Source: Rhodanobacteraceae bacterium
Lineage (GTDB): Bacteria; Pseudomonadota; Gammaproteobacteria; Xanthomonadales; SZUA-5
Direction: 5' to 3'
NCBI GenBank assembly: GCA_016713135.1
Contig: JADJPR010000011.1
Coordinates: 1-15,563, forward strand
Length of the DNA: 15,563 nucleotides
The notes under the pieces are model-generated. The model did no database searches. It was not told the DNA's origin and saw only the letters and a list, made by a program, of their open reading frames with translations. Both the position numbers and the translations under genes were made by a program. Below are positions 1 through 7,827 of this stretch, piece after piece. How positions within the stretch are numbered: position 1 is the first letter of the stretch; the number at the start of each line of letters is the position of its first letter.

Positions 1-589
1 GATGTGCTGCTGGCCTGGACGTCGCCTCCAGCGAATCCGCCAAGGACGGCCGCTACCACCTCGCCTCCGAGGACCCGCTGGCTGACCAGCGAGCAGTTTG
101 TCGACCACCTCGAACCTTGGGCGCGCCAGTTCCTGATCGTGAATCATCGAGGATGGTATGGGCGAGAGCGACTGGGCTGGGTTGAAACCGCGACCTGAGC
201 GCTGCCGCCGCACTCCATGCCAGCTGGTCGGCGACGACCTCTACGTCACCAACACCAAGATCTTCCAGCAGGGCATCGACCAAGGCATTTCCAACGCGAT
301 CCTGACCCTGCCGAACCAGATCGGGACGCCCAGGGAGACACTGGCTGCGATCGCGCCATGGGGGACCGCTCAAATATGCGGCGATCGTGTCGCACCGATC
401 GGGCGAGACCGATTACTTCATCATCGCCGACTCCGTCGGTATTTTCGCCACCGCGACCCAGATCAAGACCGGCTCGCTGTGCCGCAACCGACCGCGTGGC
501 CAAGTACAACCAGTTCAAGCGCATCGAGGAAGCGCTGGGTGCATCTGCATCGCCACGCTTATCGCGGCGCCTTCCGCTTCGGCCGTTGA
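1..589 (+). CDS. eno: Enolase, C-terminal part (5' end outside window, frame breaks)
   Basis: Enolase (2-phosphoglycerate hydratase of glycolysis, also a degradosome partner in many proteobacteria). The C-terminal barrel can be followed through three frames: GLDVASSE and KDGRYHLASED near 10-85, LTSEQFVDHLE near 85-115, GESDWAGLK near 160-190, QLVGDDLYVTNTKIF near 220-270, SHRSGET near 388-410, QIKTGSLCR near 460-485, DRVAKYNQFKRIEEALG near 490-540, ending in YRGAFRFGR and TGA 587-589. SHRSGE (catalytic His) and IKTG (substrate Lys) are present. At least five frame breaks are needed (about 90, 155, 365, 480, 545). The segment usually reading LVKLNQIG, which carries the catalytic base Lys, reads LTLPNQIG here, probably an error given the local quality. 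The start lies to the left of the window. ftsB follows after 16 bases in the usual gammaproteobacterial order. Confidence 0.93.
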
Positions 590-605
590 GGCGCTGATTC
601 CCCGG

Positions 606-926
606 ATGCGCTGGCTGCTGCTCCTGCTGTTGCCTGCTCGTCGCACTGCAGTACCAATCGTGGTTCCGCGGTGGCATGAACGACGTCTGGGAAACCTGGA
701 GAAGGCGTTGGAAGTGCAGCGTCGAGGAACGAAAAGGCTGCGTCAGCGCAACGAGTAGCGCTGGCGGCGGAGGTCGAGGACCTGAAGACCGGGCGCGATG
801 CGATCGAGGAACGCGCGCGTTCGGAACTCGGCATGACCGGGCAGGGCGAGAATGGGATCCAGTGGTGGGCGAGCCCAGCCGCGCGGCTGCGGTTGCGCTG
901 TGCGCAGCGAGGAGCCGATCGAGTGA
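606..926 (+). CDS. ftsB: Cell division protein FtsB (frame breaks)
   Basis: Small bitopic septal protein that forms the FtsQLB complex. The ATG at 606 opens MRWLLLLLL, the membrane segment; after a frame change this continues as LVALQYQSWF, then GGMNDVW, LEKALEVQR, LRQRNE, ALAAEVEDLKTGRDAIEERA and SELGMTGQGE. This is the FtsB pattern: a single TM segment, a short coiled coil with RNxxLxAEVxDLK, and a conserved ELGM motif. An in-frame TAG after RNE (about 758) must be bridged, and at least three frame breaks are required. The end is placed at TGA 924-926, which overlaps a GTG start for ispD as GTGA. The total of about 107 residues fits the family. The eno-ftsB-ispD-ispF order supports the call. 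The extreme C-terminus after QGE is poorly resolved. Confidence 0.85.
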
Positions 927-1610
927 TCTGGGCGGTGGTGCCGGTCGTCGCCAGCGGGCCGCTGGCAGCGCGGAGCCGCCCAAACAGTACGCGCTGATCG
1001 ACGGTCGGCCGTTGCCGTGCGCGGGACCCTGGAACGCCTGGCGGCGGTGCCGCAGCTCAGCGGGCTGATGGTGGTGTGCTGGCTGCCGGACGATCCGCAC
1101 TGGCCGGGCTGGGATGCGATATATCCGGCAAACCGCTGTTGACCGCCACCGGCGGCGCCGAGCGTGCCGATTCGGTGCTCTTCGGCCTGGGCGCGCTGCC
1201 CGCGGTGGTTTGAGACAACGATTTTGTGCTGGTCCACGATCGCGGCAAAGGCGTCTGCGCACGGACGACATCGAACGCCTGACCCGGCTCGCGGGCGCTG
1301 CCGACGGCGGCCTGCTCGCGGCGCCCGTGCGCGCTGCACCCTGCTGCTCGACCGATGGCAGGGCAAAGCCGAGCAGACCGCAAAGCCCTGCAGCGAACTC
1401 TTCGCGCGCCCTCACTCCGCGCAGATAAACCGCCGCGGCGCGCGCTCGTGCGTGCGCTGGAGGCGCTATCGTTCAAGACCGCCAGCCGACCGACGAAGCG
1501 CAGGCGATCGAATGGGTTGTACGGCCGTCGTTGAATGGAAGGCGCTTGGCGGTCAACCCCGTTGCAGCAGACCACGGCGCGAGACCTGGCGCTATGAAGC
1601 GGTTGCTTGA
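923..1610 (+). CDS. ispD: 2-C-methyl-D-erythritol 4-phosphate cytidylyltransferase IspD (frame breaks)
   Basis: Transfers CMP from CTP to methylerythritol phosphate in the non-mevalonate isoprenoid pathway. The start is GTG 923 (VIWAVVP), overlapping the ftsB stop. Pieces in order: the glycine-rich CTP loop is garbled, then PKQYALIDGRPL near 985-1010, LERLAAVPQLSGLMVV near 1029-1077, DDPHWPGWDAI, LLTATGGAERADSVL near 1135-1180, DNDFVLVHD near 1217-1240, RTDDIERLTRLAGAADGGLLAAPVR near 1260-1330, LVRALEA near 1446-1466, and PTDEAQAIEW near 1492-1520. The C-terminal DLAL-RLL is split near 1585-1610. About 229 residues, the usual length, but at least six frame breaks; VHDAARP, expected at the active site, reads VHDRGKG. 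A roughly 200-bp low-G+C spacer separates it from ispF, where these genes usually touch or overlap. Confidence 0.88.
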
Positions 1611-1807
1611 GAAGTGTGCAGCAAAGTGCCAGCAAAAGCGGAAAGGAGGAGTTGCTTTCGGGCGAGCCGGAGTCCACTGGCGTTGTGGCCACCTCCGCTC
1701 CAGTCGAATGTTGCGGAACCGAGCTCCGGTTCTTGCTTTTCCTGTTTCACTTTTTCCTCTACTTGCACATCACTCCAAAACGAATCTGCCAGACTACGAC
1801 CCTGCAC
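1611..1807. other. Low-G+C spacer between ispD and ispF
   Basis: By direct count 1611-1800 is about 54% G+C, clearly below the flanking genes. It includes a pyrimidine-rich stretch at 1728-1759 (many T and C) and purine-rich sequence at 1632-1650. It belongs to neither IspD nor IspF. A minus-strand frame stays open for 76 codons (1592-1822), but I do not recognise its product and see no ribosome site, so no gene is called. It may be an inserted repeat or small extragenic element. Confidence 0.5.
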
Positions 1808-2295
1808 CCGCGCATCGCGCACTGGTTACGACGTCCACGCTCTTCGGGCCGGGCGCAGACCATGTGATGCTGGGCGGCGTGCGGATCGCGCATGGACGTG
1901 GGCTAAAAGTTGGCGCATTCGGATGGCGATTTGGCGCTGCACGCGCTGTGCGATGCGCTGCTCGTGGCGCTGGCGCTGGGCGACATCGGCAAGCACTCCC
2001 GCCGTCCGACGACTGCTGGCGCGGGGCGGACAGCCGCAAGGCTGCTGCGGCATTGCCGCGCCCTGGTCGGGGCGCGTGGCTATGCGGTGGGTAACTGCGA
2101 CATTGTGGTGGTTTGCGAGCGGTCGAAGCTGGCGCCGCATCGTCGCGCTGGATGCGCGAGCGGGATCGCTGAGGACCTCGAATGCGAGGCGACTGCGTCA
2201 GCGCTCAAGGCCACCACCGGAGAAGCCCGGCTTTACCGGTCAGTGAAGAGGGCATCGCCGCGCAGGCGGTGGCGCTGCTGGCGCCGCACGCATGA
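1808..2295 (+). CDS. ispF: 2-C-methyl-D-erythritol 2,4-cyclodiphosphate synthase IspF (frame breaks)
   Basis: Cyclises CDP-methylerythritol phosphate to the cyclodiphosphate, the step after IspD/IspE. The N-terminus is TGYDVHAL (1821-1844), whose Asp and His are zinc ligands, then DHVMLGGVRIAHGRGL, and AHSDGDLALHALCDALL near 1910-1965, which holds the third ligand His and the family signature. LALGDIGKH follows, then RRLLRHCRALVGARGYAVGNCDIVVVCER-KLAPH (2032-2140), EDLECEAT, EKPGFTG and EGIAAQAVALLAP, ending at TGA 2293-2295. The first codon is degraded: an RIG codon triplet precedes TGYD but the codon at 1808 is CCG, so the start is approximate. The length of about 162 residues matches the family. 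There are several frame breaks (about 1818, 1850, 1905, 2000, 2135, 2245). The stop overlaps the truD start as ATGA. Confidence 0.92.
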
Positions 2296-3364
2296 CGCTG
2301 GTCTGCGCACGGCGGGTCGCCGCTGACGGCGAGCCTGAAGGCCAGCCCGGAGATTTCATCGTCGAGGAGACCCAGTATCCAGGCGGACGGGCAGGGCGAA
2401 TACGATTTGTTGCGCATCGAGAAGCGCGGCGCGAATACTGAATGGTCGCGCGTGGCTGGCGCGATTCGCCAGGTGCCGCAGGTGGCGGTGGGCTTCGCCG
2501 GGCTGAAGGATCGCCACGCGGTGGCGCGCCAGCATTTCACCGTGCAGTTGCCGGGGCGCAGCGTCGACTGGTCGTTGCTCGACATGCGCGGCGTGCGCGG
2601 GCTCGACGTCGCGCGCCATTCGCGCAAGCTCAAGCGCGGTGCGCTGGTCGGCAACGGCTTTCGAACTGACCTGCGCGGCATCGAGGGCGACCGCGAACGC
2701 GCCGAAGCGATCCTCGCCACGCTGCGCACGGCCGGCGCGCCTAACTACCGGCACCCAGCGCTTCGGCCACGCCGACGGCAACCTGGCGCTGGCGGCTGTT
2801 CGCCGGCGAGTCGCTCGGTCGCAGCGACCGGTGCCTTCGCGCTTCCGCGGCGCGCAGCGCGATCTTCAACGCGGTGCTTGACCGCCGCGTGCGCGAGGGC
2901 AGCTGGAACCGGGTGGTCGCCGGCGATTTGTGCAACCCGGTGGGCAAACGCGCCTGGTTCGGGCCGGCGATACCGGACGAGACCCTGGCGCGGCGTTGTG
3001 CCGAGGGCGAAATCCATCCGACCGGCCCGTCAGGGGCGCGCCGGCGCCGTGCGCGGACGCCTGTGCCGCGCTCGAACAGGATTGCGCGGCCGAATTCGCT
3101 GATCTGGTCGCCGGCCGGGAGTCCGTCGGCATGGAACCGGAGCGGCGCGCGTTGCGCATGATCCCGGAGTCGCCTGTCTGGGAGTGGCCTGACGGCACGC
3201 TTGGCGAGGCGCCCACGCAGGAGCCTCCCGTGCCCCCATGCCCCGTGCCCCGTGCCCCAGGCTTTGCGCCGCGCTTCACTCTCCTGCTGGGCGCCTACGC
3301 GACCAGCTTGATCCGCGAATTCATCGAGGTCGGACTCCAGTTGCCCACTGGCGTCGACACCTGA
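2292..3364 (+). CDS. truD: tRNA pseudouridine(13) synthase TruD (frame breaks, Pro-rich insertion)
   Basis: Converts U13 of tRNA-Glu (and some other tRNAs) to pseudouridine. The ATG at 2292 overlaps the ispF stop. Segments in order: GGSPLTASLKASPEDFIVEE across a break near 2317-2360; LLRIEKRGANTEW (2407-2445); VPQVAVGFAGLKDRHAVARQ (2473-2530), which contains the catalytic Asp of the GLKDRxAV signature; DVARHSRKLKRGAL; LRGIEGDRERAEAILATLR; GTQRFGHADGNLAL (about 2753-2790); AIFNAVLDRRVREGSWNRVVAGDLCN; WFGPAIPDETLARRCAEGEIHPTGP; GMEPERRALRMIPES; and finally RFTLLLGAYATSLIREFIEV, stop TGA 3362-3364. About 357 residues, with at least six frame breaks. Between DGTL and RFTLLLGAYATS, where the family is normally continuous, sit about 23 extra Pro-rich residues encoded partly by a tandem repeat (3227-3259). 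The last ten residues extend past the usual end. Confidence 0.94.
3227..3259 (+). repeat. Tandem 7-bp repeat (CCCGTGC unit) inside truD
   Basis: About four units of CCCGTGC, one of them altered (CCCCATGC), run in tandem. Translated in the truD frame they give a Pro/Val/Cys-rich stretch (PPVPPCPVPRAP) inside the C-terminal catalytic half. The repeat is seen directly in the sequence. A slippage origin is inference. Confidence 0.75.
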
Positions 3365-3424
3365 CTGAGCGAGCATCCGCGCGCTGTCATCTTTCCTTCA
3401 CATGCGCCAGGCGACGGGGTTCCC

Positions 3425-4056
3425 ATGTTTTCGCGCAAAACGATCTTCGGCAAGGGCGATCGCTTCTTCGCATTGCTGCAGGACAGCGCCGCCGCCGCGC
3501 TGGACGCCACCCGCGCACTGCTGGCGCTGGTCGAACGCAAGGCCAACCAGCCCCTCGCTGGAGGAATTCCGCCTGGCGCGCGAGCGCGAGCGCAAGGTCG
3601 CCGAGGAGATCCGCACGGAGCTGGTGCACACCTTCGTCACCGTGCTCGAGCGTGAGGACATCGAGACCCCGGGCAATGCGCTGTACCGCATCCCGGAAGA
3701 CGCAGGAGAAATTCGCCGAACGCTATGCCCTGGCGGGCGAGCGCATCCACGGCGTGGATTCCTGTGCCGCGGGCGAAGATGCCGGCGGACGCGGCCGAGG
3801 TGGTGCTGAAGATGGTCAGCGAGCTCAAGGGCATGAAGCTGGAACCGATGAAGGCGCTGTCCGACCGTTTGCGCGCCATCGAGGTCGAGGCCGATCGCCT
3901 GATGCTGGAGCTGTACCGCGAGCTGTATGCCGGCAGTACGACCCGATCCAGACCTTCATGGTCCACGATTTCTACGGAGATCCTCGAAAAGGCCATCGAG
4001 CGCGCTGCCGCGAGGCGGGCGTGGTGACCTACCAGATCGTGCGCAAGAACAGCTGA
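3425..4056 (+). CDS. DUF47 family protein, Pit-associated phosphate transport accessory (frame breaks)
   Basis: Helical PhoU-like DUF47 protein. Genes of this family commonly precede pit phosphate permease genes and are thought to modulate uptake. The ATG at 3425 opens MFSRKTIFGKGDRFFALLQDS; later segments are ALDATRALLALVERKANQ, LEEFRLARERERKVAEEIRTE, LVHTFVTVLEREDIE, EKFAERYALAGERIHGVD, ADAAEVVLKMVSELKGMKL, AIEVEADRLMLELYRELYAG, YDPIQTFMVHDFYEIL and REAGVVTYQIVRKNS, ending at TGA 4054-4056. The REDI motif and the ExEADR element are typical. About 210 residues, the family length, with frame breaks near 3547, 3705, 3765, 3935, 3980 and 4000. The pit start codon follows 7 bases after the stop, so the pair is very likely one operon. 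Confidence 0.9.
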
Positions 4057-4063
4057 GGTCGCC

Positions 4064-5164
4064 GTGGCACTGACGCTGCTCCTGCTGCTGATTGTGGTGG
4101 CGCTGGTCTTCGAGTTCATCAACGGTTTCCACGACACCGCCAACTCGATCGCCACCGTGGTCGCCACCAAGGTGCTGACGCCGATGCAGGCGGTAGGCCT
4201 GGCCGCCAGCATGAACCTGATCGGCGCGCTGGCCGGCGAGGCGGGCGGCAAGACCATTTCCAGCGGCCTGGTCGATGCCAATGGTGACGATCACCTCCGG
4301 CGCGCTGCTGCGCGCGCTGCTGGCGGCGATCGTGTGGAACCTGATCACCTGTGGTGGGTTTGCCATCGAGTTCCAGTCACGCGCTGATCGGCGGCCTGTG
4401 CGGCGCCGCGCTGGCCGCTGCGGCCGGGAATACCGATGCGCTGATCTGGCGCAGTCGGCCGAGCCCCGGCTACAAGGGCGGCGGCCTGTCTCTACAAGGT
4501 CGTGGTGCCGATGATCTCGTCGCCGATCGCCGGTTTCCTGCTCGGCATGATGATCTTGGCCTGCTGTTCGCGCTGGTGGCGTTGATGGCCAGGAGCGGCG
4601 GCTGGCTCGCTGGCTGGCGCGACCGCGCTGGGTCAACGCCTTCTTCGGCAAGGCGCAGTTGGTGTCGGCCGCGTACATGGGTTTCGCCCACGGCCTGAAT
4701 GACGCGCAGAAGACCATGGGCATCATCGCGCTGGCGCTGATCGGCGACAGGCCACCGGCACCCTGGACGGACTGCCGGACATGCTCGCCTTCCCGCATCC
4801 GACCATGACAAGGAAGGCATCGACACCTGGATCAAGATCACCTGTGCGCTGGTGATGGCGGCCGGTACCGCCGCCGGGCGGCTGGCGCATCATCAAGACC
4901 CTCGGCCACAAGATGGTCAAGCTGCACCCGATCCACGGCTTCGCCGCGGAGACCGCGTCGGCGACCATCCTGTCGGCGGCGGCGACCCTGGGCATGCCGG
5001 TCTCGACCACCCACAGCATCTCCACCGCGATCATGGGCGTGGGCTTCGCCAAGCGCGCCAACGCGCTGCGCTGGACCGTGGTCGAACGCATCCTGTGGGC
5101 CTGGGTGTTCACCATCCCGGTCACTGCGGTGCTGGCTTATGCGATGGTGTGGGTGACGCGATGA
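4064..5164 (+). CDS. pit: Pit-family inorganic phosphate permease (frame breaks)
   Basis: Low-affinity, proton-coupled inner-membrane phosphate (metal-phosphate) transporter. The start is GTG 4064, 7 bases after the DUF47 stop. The N-terminal helix LTLLLLLIVVALVFEFINGF leads into the family signature GFHDTANSIATVVATKVLTP (4124-4185). Then come SMNLIGALAGEAGGKTI, ITSGALLRALLAAIVWNLIT, SHALIGGLCGAALAAA, PGYKGGGL, VVVPMISSPIAGFLLGMMIL, VNAFFGKAQLVSAAYMGFAH, GLNDAQKTMGIIALALI, WIKITCALVMAAGTAAGGWR, IIKTLGHKMVKLHPIHGF and AAETASATILSAAATLGMPV. The second internal-repeat signature is STTHSISTAIMGVG (near 5002-5043), and the last helix ends in VWVTR with TGA 5162-5164. About 366 residues. At least five breaks (about 4275, 4365, 4490, 4580, 4750, 4885); the last 280 bases are clean. 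Confidence 0.93.
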
Positions 5165-5184
5165 GGCGCTGGCGCGCCAGTGGC

Positions 5185-5244
5185 GAAATGTGAGAGAAAC
5201 GTCAACCGGAGCACGCTTCGATTGACGTTTACGTTTCACATTTC
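5185..5244. repeat. Long imperfect inverted repeat between pit and the oxygenase gene
   Basis: The left arm 5185-5205 and the right arm 5222-5244 share gaaatgtga at the outer end and aaacgtcaa at the inner end as reverse complements, separated by a 16-base loop. The arms differ only in a few central bases. Read in either direction this would fold into a stem of about 20 bp. It is AT-richer than its surroundings, has no T-tract after the stem, and lies 20 bases after the pit stop and 79 before the next start. It could act as a terminator or mRNA stabiliser, or be a dispersed extragenic repeat. Confidence 0.65.
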
Positions 5245-5322
5245 ACTTCCGACTTGACCCTGACCCACCACTCAAGGCGCCGCAACTAGACTCCGCGCAT
5301 CTCCTCACGCGAGTCCACGGCC

Positions 5323-6253
5323 ATGGGCGTCCCCACTCGACATCAGCCGCTTCGATTCCGACCGCGACGCCTTCGTCGCCGACCTGGGCCGCGCCTACCG
5401 CGAGTACGGCTTTTGCGGCATCAGTGGCCACGGCATCCCGGCCTCCCTGATCGACGGTGCCTATGCGGCCTTCGAGCGCTTCTTCGACCTGCCGGATGCG
5501 GTCAAGCGCCGTTATCACGTGGCCGGCGGCGGCGGTGCGCGCGGCTACACGCCCTACAAGGTGGAGACGGCGAAAGACTCCAAACATGCGGATCTGAAGG
5601 AGTTCTGGCACATCGGCCGCGAGATCGCGCGTGATTCGCAGTACGCCACGATCATGGGCGAGAACCTCTGGCCCGAAGAGGTGCCCGAGTTCCGCACGCT
5701 GGGTTATGCGCTGTACCAGGGCGCTGGACGACCTGGGCTCGCGGGTGCTGGCCGCGCTGGGCGCTGCATATCGGCTTGCCGCAGGACTGGTTCGCCGACA
5801 AGACCCATTTCGGCAACTCGATCCTGCGCCCGATCCACTATCCGCCGATCACTGAAGACGAGATCCCGAACGAGCGCGCGGGCGCGCACGAGGACATCAA
5901 CCTGATCACGCTGCTGGTGGGCGCCAGCGCAGAGGGGCTGCAGGTGCTGACGCGCCAGGGCGACTGGCTGCCGGTCACTACCTCCGGCGATGCCATCGTG
6001 GTCAACATCGGCGACATGCCGCAGCGCCTGAGCAACCACGTACCCGTCGACCAGCCACCGGGTGGTCAACCCGACCGGTCCCAAGGCGCGCGAGCCGCGC
6101 TACTCGGTTCCCTTCTTCCTGCACCCGAACCCGGATTTCCTGATCGAGACCCTGCCGCAGTGCATCACGCCGGACAATCCGAATCGCTATCCGCAGCCGA
6201 TCACCGCGAATGACTACCTGATGCAGCGGCTGCGCGAGATCAAGCTGATCTGA
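5323..6253 (+). CDS. Isopenicillin N synthase family Fe(II)/2-oxoglutarate oxygenase (frame breaks)
   Basis: Soluble non-haem iron dioxygenase of the IPNS/2OG-Fe(II) superfamily; the substrate cannot be told from sequence. The ATG at 5323 gives MGVPT, then after a break DISRFDSDRDAFVADLGRAY, REYGFCGISGHGIP, AFERFFDLPDAVKRRY, GGGARGYTPYKVETAKDS, DLKEFWHIGRE, ALDDLGSRVLAALG, and HFGNSILRPIHYPPI. The iron-binding HxD is His 5887-5889 and Asp 5893-5895 in AHEDINLIT. The distal His is codon 6056-6058 in STSHRVVNP. The 2OG-type RxS is Arg 6098-6100 and Ser 6104-6106 in RYSVPFF. The end is YLMQRLREIKLI, TGA 6251-6253. About 309 residues. Four one-base breaks, near 5338, 5722, 5760 and 6048. Stand-alone, with its own spacer upstream; members in bacteria are mostly uncharacterised, and a secondary-metabolite cluster is not visible here. 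Confidence 0.88.
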
Positions 6254-6265
6254 GGGTGCCACGTC

Positions 6266-6291
6266 CGCGCGCCCGAGAATCGGGGCGCGCG
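6266..6291. terminator. GC hairpin between convergent genes, probable terminator
   Basis: A perfect 9-bp stem, cgcgcgccc (6266-6274) with gggcgcgcg (6283-6291), and an 8-base loop. It sits in the 38-bp gap between the oxygenase stop (6253) and the stop of the convergent minus-strand gene (6292-6294), where a bidirectional terminator is expected. Neither side has a convincing T-tract, so it is not a textbook intrinsic terminator. Confidence 0.55.
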
Positions 6292-7685
6292 TCAGCTCTT
6301 GCCAGGCTCTTCGTTGGTGCGCATGCGCGCAAGCATGGCGCGGACCTTGAGGCGAAACAGCGCCGCTTCGCGCTCGGCGTCGGCGGATTGCGCGGAGTCT
6401 GGTTCCGGCGCAACAGGCATCGCGTCCTGTGCCGGAGGCAGCGGAGCCGCGACGGGAACCGCCGGCGCAGCAGCCGGGCGCGGTGGCAATGGGGCAGCAG
6501 GCGCGGCGGGGCCCGCGCGGCAGCGGCGGTCGGGCCAGGAACTGGCGCAGCGGGCAGGGGTGGCTGGGTTGCCGGGCGCGCCGTTGACTGCCTGGGCGCA
6601 ACCGCCGGCGCGGGTCCCGAGGCGACCTGGGGCGCAGGGACGGCGGGCGATGGGACCGGGGGCACTGCGGCCGCGGGGGGCGTGACCGGCGTCAACGATC
6701 TGGGCGAGCCGAACGAGAACCCGTCGATCGACTCGTCCGCGTCTTCGAACCGGTCCAGTCCGAGCTTGCTCTCGTCGAACTCGATGACATCCACGGCACT
6801 GACGGGCGCTGGTGCCGGAATCACCCCAGGCACGAAGGTCGCGGTGGCGAGCGAAGGCGGTTCAGGCTCTGGTGGCGCGGACACGGGCCCCGGCAAGGTC
6901 TGCGCCACGGGCGGTTGCACCTCCGGCGGCGCGGGCGAATGCGCCGTCGCCAGGATGACCGGATCGGCTGCCGCTGGCGCGGGCGTCGCTGCAGCAGCGG
7001 GCTGCTCGCGGCGCAGCTTCTGCTTCAGTTCCTCCGGCAGTTCCTCGGAAAACAGTGAATCGTCCTCGCGCACGACAAAGCGGGCGATGCGGTCAAACAA
7101 GGCGTCGTCGATGCGCTCCCAGGGAACTTGCTTGCGGCTGCTCCCGAGCCAACTCGCATTGTCCAGCACCATGCGCAATACCGGATCCTCGGCGGAAATC
7201 TGCGCCTGCAGGCGCGCCTTGATGTAGCCGCGGGCGTGGAAAGTCGCCGCCGAGAGCTCGCCCTGTGGGGTGCGCTTCTCCTCCTTGATGCCACCCAGGT
7301 GGTACTGGCGGAACAGGCTGGTCAGGGTACGCACACGAGTGACGTTGTCCGCTCGAACCGCCGGTGTGCGCTCGGGATCGACTCGCAGCGACCAGGTCAT
7401 GGTCACCAGAAAGCTGCGGTGACGGCGTTCGTGCTCGACCTTGTAGTCGAAAAACGGCACGGTGCACAGCTCGCCATAGCCCTGGATGGGCATCTGCACC
7501 ACAAATGCAGGACGGACCTCCAGCAAGGTGGCCGCAAGGCCCTCCAGGTACTGGGTCAGCGCCTTCATCCGCGGCTCGATCTGGGTGCGGTAGCGCGTCT
7601 CAAGCGCCTCGCGTTCGCGCGCCACCTGCTCGGCTTGCAGCCGTTGCTGGTCAGCTTCGCGCTTGAGTCGTTCGAGAAAGGACAC
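6292..7685 (-). CDS. Uncharacterised protein with N-terminal coiled coil and long Pro/Ala-rich linker
   Basis: I do not recognise the family. The GTG at 7685 (SFLERLKREADQQRLQ) is preferred; an in-frame TTG at 7709 is possible, and neither has a strong ribosome site. Architecture: residues about 1-45 are a charged coiled coil; about 45-220 a folded-looking domain with RMKALTQYLEGLAATLLEV, GYGELCTVPFFDYKVE, SFLVTMTWSLRVDPERTP, SLFRQYHLGGIKEEKRTP, and a helical end (IDDALFDRIARFVVRED, EELPEELKQKLRRE). Then some 200 residues rich in Pro and Ala follow, broken by an acidic patch (VIEFDESKLGLDRFEDADES). The C-terminus returns to helix: AEREAALFRLKVRAMLARMR, ending NEEPGKS and TGA at 6294-6292. One frame break near 6500-6545 separates linker and tail. 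No signal peptide or TM segment. It is divergent from zipA and shares its 142-bp upstream region, so co-regulation is possible. About 464 residues. Confidence 0.78.
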
Positions 7686-7770
7686 GCGCCGTCGCCAAGT
7701 CAGAACCAAGGATCATGATAACGGGCGCTGCGGTCGCCGCAAGCCCGGATTGAGTCTGCGTCACCCTGCG

Positions 7771-7800
7771 TTTCGCCTGTGCGCCGTCGTTGCGTATGCT
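7771..7800 (+). promoter_or_regulatory. Possible zipA promoter
   Basis: TTTCGC (7771-7776), an 18-base spacer and TATGCT (7795-7800) lie 28 bases before the zipA ATG. The -10-like box is reasonable, the -35-like box poor. Offered only because this divergent region must hold at least one promoter. Confidence 0.25.
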
Positions 7801-7827
7801 GCGCGAAGATATCCACCGATCGCTGCC

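Noticed and set aside
246..1415. 389-codon minus-strand open frame
   Set aside because: Antisense to eno, ftsB and ispD; low-complexity Arg/Ala composition and no domain.
1592..1822. Small minus-strand protein of 76 residues between ispD and ispF
   Set aside because: No ribosome site, overlaps both neighbouring gene ends, and no recognised family; kept only as a low-G+C spacer observation.
3425..5164. Phosphate-specific (Pst/PhoU) transport system
   Set aside because: The accessory protein resembles PhoU only in fold class (DUF47), and the permease carries Pit signatures; no ABC component is present.
1..6253. A block of pseudogenes
   Set aside because: Genes normally essential and single copy are affected together, protein conservation is high between breaks, and breaks thin out toward the window centre; sequence error is the simpler reading.
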